Shown in pieces: positions 54,781 to 64,000 of a stretch of DNA of 64,000 nucleotides. Source of the DNA: Nymphaea colorata (lineage: Eukaryota > Streptophyta > Magnoliopsida > Nymphaeales > Nymphaeaceae); assembly GCF_008831285.2 (NCBI RefSeq), contig NC_045139.1:11568704-11632703 (forward strand), written 5' to 3'. How positions within the stretch are numbered: the first letter of the stretch is position 1; the number at the start of each line of letters is the position of its first letter. The position numbers and the translations under genes were made by a program. The notes below the pieces were generated by a model that worked only from the letters and a program-made list of their open reading frames with translations, did not search any database and was not told the origin of the DNA.

Positions 54781-55289
54781 CTGGCGCCGTTGAAAGATTT
54801 GTAATGACCGGATAAGAACAACCGGCCGACGAATGAACGGTGGCTTGAAGATATAATTTAAGCTCGCGATCGACAGATCTTCTAATGTCCTTCGGTGAAC
54901 AGCACCGACGAAATGGACATCTACGTGAAAACAAGTCATTAATGCAGACGTTTTTATTAAAAGAATTCAACGGATACGAAAGTCTTTATTCACTGAACCC
55001 CGAAAAGGAACGTTGGTGAAAGGACGACAATGATTAATAAAAAAGGGGTTCAGAACCCAAAAACACAAAAAAGGTAAAATTGCTGCGGCTGGAGACAGTG
55101 AAAGTGAAAAACGGTGGATTCTGTGTGCCAGTAGAGTGATCAGATGCTGCGGGCCTTCGAGGTTCGGTTCCTGTCAATTCAGCCTTTTTCAAAGATGCGT
55201 CGATCCATTATAAAATGAGTTTTTCTTAATTTTGTGACGCTAAAAACTATCATCAATGCAAAATTTAGTTTTATCTATTTAATGATAAA

Positions 55290-55292
<3 letters not shown>

Positions 55293-55362
<70 letters not shown>
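55293..55362. repeat. (AT)35 microsatellite
   Basis: An uninterrupted dinucleotide run. Tyr-Ile open frames across it are artefacts. Confidence 0.95.
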
Positions 55363-55365
<3 letters not shown>

Positions 55366-58040
55366 AACGGTAACTCTAACTTTTTTCATCCTGTCATCTA
55401 ATAAAGTTGATTGATTTATTGATAAAAAGTAAAAAAAAAAGAAAAATATGATAGATATTTTCATCATTTACTATTATTTTTTTCAATCATTTGTAAGCAT
55501 CAAGCATTAGATAGTCACATTCACCATTCACTCACTCGCTTTAACCTTCCCCTCCCAACCATATCGGACATTTTCTTTTAATTAAAAACAAAGTGGGCTA
55601 TCCTCGTGGATGGCCCAAACCAGCCGAGGGGTTGCTTGGCTGGGTTTTGTATTAGTAGAAAAATATAAAAGGCCCAGTGAAAGAGTATAAAGGGGCAAAT
55701 GCTAATGGCCATGGAGCCACTTCTTCAATTTATGATGTTGGTTCGGTGAAGCTCAGTCCACAGAAGACAAGGGACTAGGGCTCCCAACCAGTTTGGACTA
55801 CTTAGCCCTGACTTTGAGCCCAAACTCGCATCTGGATCTGGATCCTACAAGTGTAAGGACTGTAGGTGAGGCGTATCTGACCGAGACTCGGAGCAGTTAA
55901 CTAAGAGATTGAGTTTAGGATGTTCTTTAGAAAATTATCTTAGGTCCTTTATTTGGAGCCTAGATCTTGTCTACAATGCAAGGATCTAAGTAGAAATTCC
56001 AGATCTGTGTAGCTGGATACAGGTTGATCCAGATCTATACGGCTAAGTCTAGATCCATAGGCCAACTTTTCCTTTATTTGAAGGCTCCTATGGCCCACTT
56101 CTAAAGGAGTCATGAAATCTTGATATGAACATTTCCTCAATTATTTCGCAAGTTGTTTCCTTTTCTTTTCCTGTTTTATTTCTCGTTATTTACTTTCAAT
56201 TATTGTTTACCTGAGATCCCAGCTCTCTTTGCCTTAGGTGGCGCATTTGAATTTTCGGAATACCAGACCCAAACAAACCTAGAAAGAAACTCGTGGGTGT
56301 GGATCTGGTATTTTTTGTACCAGCAATAAAAGTCACTGTCACTACTATTCCGCGTCGGATTCACTGTCATTACTATTCCGCGTCAGATTTGCTGTCACTA
56401 CATTTATAAAAGATCTCTCGAATAAGGTTAAGTTGCCCTCTGCCCTCAAAAAGTAAAATGTTACGAGAACCTCAAGTTCATCCTAACTTTTTTTGCTGCT
56501 GCCAACTCACTGAAAGAGAAAGTGCCCCAACTGATCTTTTGAAATTGAAGCTGCAGTGTCCTCCTCCCCATGGCTATTCATCCAGCTAAGTACATTTGAA
56601 TCTTGATGTCAAAGGCAATCTCATGGCCTGGCAGGGAATGAAATTTGGCAATCAAAATGTCATGACCCGGAAAAATCCTCATTCATTGATGCTACGCAAC
56701 ACATACTATCTTACCTTGTTTGATGTTATACTGGTTGTTGATATAGGATCAGCCAAAGAGAAAATTTGTTTCCCAATGTAGATTGCACTATTTTGATAAA
56801 AAAAAAAAGGTGCGGGAATTGGTGTGTCACAGAGAATACTAGTTAGAGCTACGGACGAGCAGGAGGGAGCTCACTCTCGAATGGGAGGCCAGCACCCCCC
56901 AAGGGTCCAGAGTTGCTTCGAAACTGAGTGATCTTATGGTATAACTTTCAACTCAAATGTTGTGCATAAAACGACTTATAGTTCAGAGAAATAGCATATA
57001 CAAAAATCGAACTAAAGATGCATTGATAGCAGACCACTCGAACTGACCAGTTAATATCCCTGTATTAGTTCAGAGAAGTACTTGTTCAGAGCAGTTCCCA
57101 TAAATGTGTTCATTCTAATTCTTCCCGAGTGAGCATAAAAGCTGCCCAAAAGATGGTCAGGCCCACCGCCTGGACCCTTACCTTCAATTTGATGCCACAT
57201 TGATCTCCCCCTAAGGCCCAGGGAAACGAACTAACAATGTGTTGCCTTCGCTCCGCCAGACCAACCAGTTATGCACCTTGTGACCTTCACTCTGGTTGCG
57301 AAACTTCTAACAGTACGCCATGTTTCAGTAAAGCCAGCAGCAAATTTTTATGCATCTCCCTCATGATGGCTACTAAACCTGATCAATATTTCCAAAAGGA
57401 CTGTCCGAGGTAGAAATGAAAGTGAAAATATCACCGGAAAACGCATTCGCTGCCATCAAACGGATAAAAGTGCTACCAAAGTTCAACACTAAAAAGAGTT
57501 GGAACAGAGAGAAACTAGATCCGGATATGGGCAAAATGAAGTACGACAAAACTTGCAGAAGAGACGTTCAAATTGTTATGGCTCCAATTAACCCCAACAA
57601 AAAACTGAACATCTATTTAAGCTGGAATTTTGACCCTGATGGCAAAAAAACTCTGCCACAAACCAAATTAGGAGCAGTGCAAACTGCAAAGACTGCCTGC
57701 ACATTATGCACCACCATGCAAAGTCCTTTTCATCGATACAAGACAATTCACATGCACACACAAGCATGGATATGCAGATTCATGTCACTTATGTGTGTGT
57801 AAGGCTGTAAGCACGCGTGCACAAACACAAAATCAAGTAGGTATGACCACATGGAGAGATTAAGTCAAGCCAGAAATAAATAAAACATACATACCAACGA
57901 GAACCATAAGCAAGAAGATCTTGGCATATCAAAGCACCAAGCCTCTTCCAGGAAAAGTTCTAATATGTCTGCGCTAGCAGCACGAGATGAAAGTACTAGA
58001 AGCTAGAGTACAATAACAAAGTCTAGGGCATTTGCCTACT

Positions 58041-59959
58041 TCAACCTTTGATGGTTACACTGCACAAACATGAACCCGGTGGCCTAAGGGAAGATGTCTT
58101 CCATTGTGAGTCAGGTGCAGCATCTGGATCATACATCAATGTCTGATACCCAGGTTCTTCCTTCATGGAGAAAAGCAGCAATTTGCCATCGAGTATTCCA
58201 AAACGAAACCCAATGGATGAACTTCCTGCAACTGGAACGGGAACCATTTTCCATGAATTGTCAACTGGATTGAAGATGGCCAGCTTCCTCTGGTTCTTCC
58301 ACTCCATGCAAAAAAGCTGCATCCCAAGTACAGCATGCGCAGTCACCATAACACACCCATTTTTCATCTCACACCAGGAGTGGCACTTGGGGTTGTAAAC
58401 ATCCACAAACCTTGAATTACCAATCGTAAAACTTGATCGTCCACCCATAATATACAACTTGCCTTCAAAGCCATAAGCAAAACATCCCCACCTTGGACGA
58501 CGCATGCTTTCTATCATTGTCCACTCATTTTTATCTGGATCATAAACTTCCGCACTCGAAAGATTTTCCCCGTTTGATCCATAGCCTCCAACTACATAAA
58601 CCATACCATCAACCTCAGCACATGCAAAGTCATAGCGAGCAACATTCATCCTTGAAAGTGTACTCCATCTGCAGCAGTATATTCGCATGTGAGAATCTAA
58701 AGAAATCAGATTGTCTTTGTCAGATAATACAGAAATTTATCTATATATTTTCATGATTCATACACATTTTTCATCAACAAAACAGGCTGCAAATGCTTCA
58801 TTTGTATTTTGCATCTCGTGCAATTAAGCTAAAATACCTCACTAATAATGAAAATGGCTATAGCCATGATGAGTTTTTGCCTTTAACATTGATAAACGTT
58901 CAAGTAAACTTATTTCATAAGTCATCCAGAAACATATTATTATTGGTTGACCAAGGCGGTCATATATCAGGAACTTGCCAGTGGTTGGACATGCTGCTCC
59001 ATCAATCACAAACTGAGGCAGCAAAATTGCAGTATTAATGGTGAGGATTAGAAAAATTGAAGATTTGGCAACTGCATACCAACTTCTGAAATTACACAGT
59101 TTCAAGTTTGTGACAGGTAGTATAATCCTACTAAGTATATATGAGATGAAAAGGATTGCAATAACCTTCTTGAGACAAAACTGCACAAGAAAAATGAATG
59201 CCAAAACCAACAAGTGAGTCTGGAAAATGACACAACTGACTCAAGCAACTAGAATAGATCAGAGAATATGCACTATGAGCTTGAAACATTTAACTCAGCA
59301 AAAATATGAGCATGATATATGATAAGTCAACTTATATGCTAAGAAGATTAAAGAACTCTACAATTAGAATAATTGAGAAAAATGACAAGTACGGGGTCTA
59401 CCAACCTGTTGAGTCTGGAGTCGTACTGGTAAACATCTGCGGAGACAGTTTCAGGACCTCCATCCACAACATAACCTGCCATGACTAAAAGCTTTGAATC
59501 AACTGCCACAACTCCAAATGCAGCCATCAATGGACCAGGCATTGGAGGAAGACGCTGATGCCCACACCCAAGAGAACTCAAAATCTCCCAGTGGCTCCCT
59601 TTCCCATATTTATCATCACACAGCACATATATCCACTCCTCTAACTTCTTGGCATGCTTTCTTACAATGGTAAATTCCTTACTCTCAACTACAGATCTCC
59701 ATTTTTTGCAAACACGACCAAGAACAGGGAAGTAGCGACGGGGAACAAGAGCAAGACAGTACTTGGCAACATCATCTGGTAAACCAGGCAAAATAGGCTC
59801 ATAGCCATCAGATGCTTGCGGATGATATATGGCTGCCTTGAATGAACTCGGGTCATTCTGGGCCACTGTCCCCAAGCACATTGGCGAACCCATTAATCTT
59901 TTTCTCCCACCCATCCCGCAAGTCTCTGTTAGAACAGGTCGATGCATGACTTCCATCAT
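58041..59959 (-). CDS. F-box/kelch-repeat protein (At1g67480-like), two coding exons
   Basis: Exon 1 is 59959-59406 and exon 2 is 58668-58041, joined in phase across a GT-AG intron (...YQYDSRLN-R-WSTLSRMNVARYDF...), giving about 393 residues. An F-box lies at residues 57-97 (LPGLPDDVAKYCLALVPRRY), followed by kelch blades: LPPMPGPLMAAFGVVAVDSK, VARYDFACAEVDGMVYVVGG with LSSAEVYDPDKNEW, and PRWGCFAYGFEGKLYIMGG. F-box proteins bind SKP1 in SCF ubiquitin ligases, with the kelch propeller choosing the target. The target here is unknown. Similarity to Arabidopsis At1g67480 runs along the whole protein, including the C-terminal SCxCSVTI. The first of two adjacent ATGs is used as the start; the N-terminal 50 residues are variable in the family. 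Confidence 0.93.
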
Positions 59960-60077
59960 CTTGACAAGTTACTCAAAAGGGACCAAACCAGGTTGAAAGG
60001 GACTTTCAATAAATAGTTATGAAATGATCCCCCATCAAAGATATGAAGAAATTTGAATAATTAAAATAAAAGTGGCA

Positions 60078-60356
60078 TTATAAGTTTTCATGGTATCCAT
60101 CATCTCCCATGTGAATTCGGCATGACCAAGGTCTCGAGAACTTGACAAAATGAATGATATTCCGGGAAGTCAATGATAAAATTCCTGGCTTCTTATAATC
60201 TGGCTCAAATGCCATCCCAGAGCTTTTTCCCCTAGAGAAGTTCCTTCCGATTGATTGGCAAACTGAGTAATCAAGTTTCAGACCGAGTGAACCGTGTCTT
60301 CTCACAAACATTTCACCGTTCTCTGGCATATAGAGCAATGGAGAGAAAATCGGCAT
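60078..60356 (-). other. 92-codon upstream ORF in the leader of the F-box gene
   Basis: An uninterrupted frame of 92 codons lies 119 bases upstream of the F-box start codon on the same strand, with no splice site that would fuse it to the main frame. It ends RPWSCRIHMGDDGYHENL and contains RRHGSLGLKLDYSVCQ. No known domain is recognised. If the leader exon includes it, it would act as a long upstream ORF that reduces translation of the F-box protein. It could instead be an unspliced intron or a chance frame. Confidence 0.4.
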
Positions 60357-60472
60357 CAGGAGTTGAAAGTAGGTTAACTGATTAAATGATCAAATGGAGT
60401 GGCCTCACTAAAAGAACAGACTGAATGAAATCCATAAGAAAAAATGAGAAGCAAGAGATACTGATAGCTTAC

Positions 60473-60540
60473 CAGTGAAGCAGAAGAAAACGAAGACTTT
60501 ATCCTCCGGAAACGTCCATGGTGCGAATATAGACAGTCAA
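60473..60540 (-). other. Probable 5' leader exon of the F-box gene with a 6-codon upstream ORF
   Basis: The segment is bounded on the minus strand by TTTCTATTGCAG (acceptor) and CTG/GTAAGC (donor), both strong. It contains ACCATGGACGTT, an ATG in optimal context at 60519, opening a 6-codon frame (MDVSGG) that stops at 60499. Such a strong short upstream ORF is expected to lower translation from the main start. A first leader exon may end at 61667 (GAG/GTAATACTGG). Confidence 0.5.
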
Positions 60541-61247
60541 CTGCAATAGAAAGAAACACTTCATTATGAATCACAGAATGAGAATCCTTTAGAAGAATAG
60601 CCCTTACATGGGCAACTTGGTGAACAGGATTAGGATCTGAGAAGAGATGCAAGAAATTAGGGAGGAATAATATTAGACTGTTGCAGTGAAGATTCTCAAG
60701 TTCAATCAGAAAAAAAAAAGTTGAATCACATAAAAAACAAGGTGCTAATATCTTCCACTTTCCGCAAATGGGAACTACACTAAATCCCTTTTTCTACGAA
60801 CAAATGGGAAAGGAGAAAGATGCAAGCGAAAGGTCTGCCTCACAAAAGTACCTAGCCAAGAACACAACTATTCAATTATCCATATACTTCACTATCAAAT
60901 AACGGTAGTCCTAAAATTAAATCCAGTAAAGTAACAGAACGACTGTTGAAGAAGCAGAAGATCCAAGCAATTTAAATATATAAATAGACACAGACGCACA
61001 AACACACCAAGGATTGCTTTGACCGTTCACAACACAAAACGAAGAAAATCCCAGAGCAGAATTACGGTGAAAACCTATAAAGAAAGGAAACTTTGCGAAG
61101 GATATTTCTATAAGCCTTTGAAGAATCTGTATACATGCCACGCACATCAACAAATGAACAATTGCAATGCATTGTACTGCAGCCTAGCGACTAACAGCTC
61201 CCCTTCTACTTTATCATGGATTGTCACCAAAAGAATTCCAACATCTA

Positions 61248-61278
<31 letters not shown>

Positions 61279-61667
61279 TCACCAAAAGAATTCCAACCTC
61301 TAACCATCTCTCCCTCTCTCTCTCTCTCCATTTAAACACTCTGCACTACAAATTTACACAGCAAAGAATATGAAAAGCATATAACACTTGCCAATGCGCA
61401 CTTATAGCATCATCTCAACGTCATCTGCAAGCACTGGGGAACCAGTAAAAAATTCAGATAACCAAGAAGAGGATCTTTTATAGACCAACACAGATCTGTC
61501 TCCCACATTCAACCATTCACAAAAGTAGCCGAAACCGAAAGGAAAAGATATTCACGTCAGGACCCAACTCCTCAAAATTCACAGAATCAACGGAAAACAG
61601 CCACCAACCACAGGAAACAAAGGGGCACACAGACCGGCGGAATCCATAAATCCTAACCAGTATTACC

Positions 61668-61900
61668 TCCAAGGAACACCAATACAAGGAATAAAAAGAT
61701 TGCTTCTCTCTTGGTAGGAGAAAAAATGGCAATAGATGTAATGCGAGTCAATGGAATGGAGAGAGCGGAAATCTGGGGAGAGAGAAAGAGGAGGTACGCA
61801 GATGTGGGGGAAGGTGGGGGAGGAAGGATCGCATTTAAAGGCGCCAAAATGGAGAGGATAATACAGACAGGCGTGCCGCACGTCAGCTGTCCGTTAACCC
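61668..61900 (-). promoter_or_regulatory. Probable promoter and first leader exon of the F-box gene
   Basis: On the minus strand a TATA-like CTTTAAATGC (61840-61831) lies upstream of a pyrimidine-rich stretch that ends in a good donor at 61667/61666 (GAG/GTAATACT). This fits a transcription start near 61800. The position is inferred from motifs only. Confidence 0.35.
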
Positions 61901-64000
61901 CGACCACCGAAACTACCAAAGAACCCCAAATTTACTTTGACTTGGACGAATATAGGACCGAAAGAGACATTACTTTCCACGCTGTTTCTTGGATCCTTCC
62001 CATTGGGGGCAGTTACGTCTTTTCAGGCCCAATCAGCAAAGTCGACGTGAAAGAAAAGTCCAGATTTATGTCTTTCCAAATGGCCACACGCCGGCGAAGC
62101 GATCTACCGGTCTGCGCCGGTCAGCTAACCGGCCTTTCTTTTTCTTCGCATTCCGTCTTGTGCCCTCAACTTCTTTCTAATGACTTTGGTGCCTCTAAAC
62201 CCTAGTCCGGACCGTGGGTTGGCCAAGAAGCGTCTGCTGCGACTTCAACTTGGTGATCCATCATGTTCCTACTAATGGTAATGAACCAAAACTATAACAA
62301 AAGGGCTAAATATTTTAAGTTTCAATGCTTAAAATTCACTCATGTTCATAATGGATCTTTTAAGTTGTTCACATCCGCTGTTAAGGATCTTAACATTAAC
62401 GGATTAGATTTAGTTTTAATCATATTTGTTTTTTCAGATATTCATATTTTTGGATTCAAATTTGATAAAAAATATCCAAATCCGAATCTCAAATTCAATT
62501 TTACAATTTGAATCCGATCTAAATTTGATTTTTATATTTATATCGGAATCCAAATTATGAATTGGATTTTGACAATTTTCAAAATTTAATAACATTAAAT
62601 ATATAATATTTGTTTAAAATAAATCTGATCTGAATTCGTGTCTGAATTCAATCAAATATTTATGTGTATTCAAATCTAAATCTGAATTCGATCCATTTAT
62701 TAAATCTGAATATGATCTGATTTCTTAATCGAATATTAATTTTTTTTTTATATCTCATTTTCTCGGATTAAGTCAATCGGATATCCTAAACCTTTCTCTT
62801 AAAGGGCCCTGGTTTTTGGTTCAGAAGGTTTGACCGTAGGAGGTGGGGGGACATACGTGGCATAAACAGAAAAGGGAGGGACGGTAATGCCATTGACTAG
62901 TTTTAAGATTAAGTAATAAAAGAAAAAAATTCCCATTGATCGGGAAGCTGCCTCGCCCCACCTGCCCCTCTTTTGGTGGGGATATATTTTTATATAAATA
63001 CTATAAATATTATCGGAAATTACGTGATGATAAAATTTACTATTTCTGGACAACCTTACGCGAGTCACTGGCCATCTTATCTTTTTTGTCTCTGCTTCTT
63101 ATGTCATACGGAAAAAAGGAAAAAGCATTACTATTTTTAGAAAAGCGGTTCGCTTATTTAAGCTATAAACGTTTCACTTCAGCAGCGACGACAAGCTTCT
63201 ACAATAAATAAATAAATAAATATATATATATATATATATAATATAACTAATCTCCTCAATTTTTGTACTGTCTAACAACGTAACAATGTCAATATGTAGA
63301 CTTATACTAAGTTAATTATTTTTGAATTTAAAAATTGTTTGTTAGTATAAAAAATGTACAGCCCTTATAATATCAAAATTTTAGAAGTAAAATAATTAAT
63401 GTTTCTTATAGAAACGACATGAATTAAGATATTTTTTCCTTTAAAACTAGTATTTATAAACGTATGAGAATGAGAATGTTCATATGTTGTGTAAAAAAAA
63501 TTCTTACATGAATTCGAAAGGTACTTGGATATACTAATATGTCTTCATATTTATTATGTGAGCGTCTGAAAAATAATTATAACAATTTTATTTTATTTCC
63601 TTAATATTTATTGGAAAATGATTTAAGAGTGACTGTACTCTTAGCTGGCAAACCGGATTTGGATAGGCTGAAAATTGGGTCACCAAGTGAGAGAACTAAC
63701 TGACTTGGCAACTTAGTTGAGTTAGGTCATAAATTTTTATAAGGCAATTTTCTTATAAGTAGATGAAGAAGACAACTCTACGGAGATTTTACGTTTGATT
63801 TTTTCATCAATTAAAATTGAATAATATATAATATGAATATTTATATATATTTAGTAAAGTTTGTGATATTTCACAATTTAAAAAATAACAAACTTTCAGC
63901 AATACACAGCAAAAAAAGAACATGTAATTAGTTGTTATGACTACAAAGTACTGATCATAACGTCAAATGCAAATAAAATAAGAACAAATATAAAGATAAC
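61900..64000. other. Intergenic AT-rich DNA right of the F-box gene
   Basis: No gene is recognised. 62400-62740 is a word-rich tract of TCCGAATCT / GAATTGGAT / CTGAATTCG type, similar in style to 48170-48420. A (TA)n run lies at 63217-63242, and 63230-63500 resembles 41010-41250. Confidence 0.5.

Larger units (their letters stand above)
53500..57880. other. Intergenic between copia remnant and F-box gene
   Basis: Holds a 41 bp tandem duplication (53936-54011), a short GGGGCC-family copy (54375-54430), a 100 bp tandem duplication (54580-54780), an (AT)35 run (55293-55362) and a 28 bp tandem repeat (56334-56400). Open frames at 53950-54300 (minus) and 57416-57802 (plus) have no recognised domain and are not called as genes. 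Confidence 0.5.

Noticed and set aside
57416-57802. 128-codon plus-strand open frame
   Set aside because: No recognised domain, no start-codon or promoter support, and a location in the probable 3' flank of the F-box gene. A chance frame is more likely.

Overview
This is nuclear DNA of a flowering plant. Three spliced or intronless genes match known plant families, their introns are long and AT-rich, and most of the rest is degenerate plant transposons (Ty3/Tat, Ty1/copia, L1-type LINE, CACTA, TRIM) plus long (TA)n, (GA)n and (CT)n runs. The species cannot be named from the sequence. The GC-rich coding sequence of the intronless gene is compatible with a monocot or early-diverging angiosperm, but that is only a hint.

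Layout. 1-576: edge of a Ty1/copia retrotransposon (leader, primer-binding site and 5' LTR, minus strand). 2411-17981, minus: a large AAA-ATPase gene with an N-terminal FHA domain. I assembled 25 exons in phase (1,197 codons). The last coding exon is not in the window, and the copia LTR probably sits in the final intron. 18000-26400: non-coding, with a tandem 430-450 bp unit, a diverged repeat pair and several microsatellites. 26417-40957: a CACTA DNA transposon with a CTA target duplication on both sides, split by an old Ty3/Tat LTR retrotransposon (about 28090-40044, minus). 41400-47730: a decayed L1-type LINE (minus), a complete 457 bp TRIM element (43900-44356, minus) and a decayed copia element (plus). 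49838-50833, plus: an intact, intronless ribonucleotide reductase small-subunit gene (TSO2/RNR2 type). 52370-53490: a third copia remnant (minus). 53900-57900: non-coding with small tandem duplications. 58041-59959, minus: a two-exon F-box/kelch gene related to Arabidopsis At1g67480, with a spliced 5' leader that carries upstream ORFs. 61900-64000: AT-rich, no gene.

The three genes do not form a pathway. RNR2 makes dNTPs for S phase, the F-box/kelch protein is a likely SCF ubiquitin-ligase substrate receptor, and the AAA protein is an Msp1/spastin-like ATPase of unknown substrate.

The least explained material is a set of arrays in which one short, often self-complementary word recurs with irregular spacing: GACTAGTC (three places, all in introns of the AAA gene), CGTATCG/GTACGG, CGAGCTCG, and GGCCCGAC-type words. 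They do not look like any of the transposons identified here.
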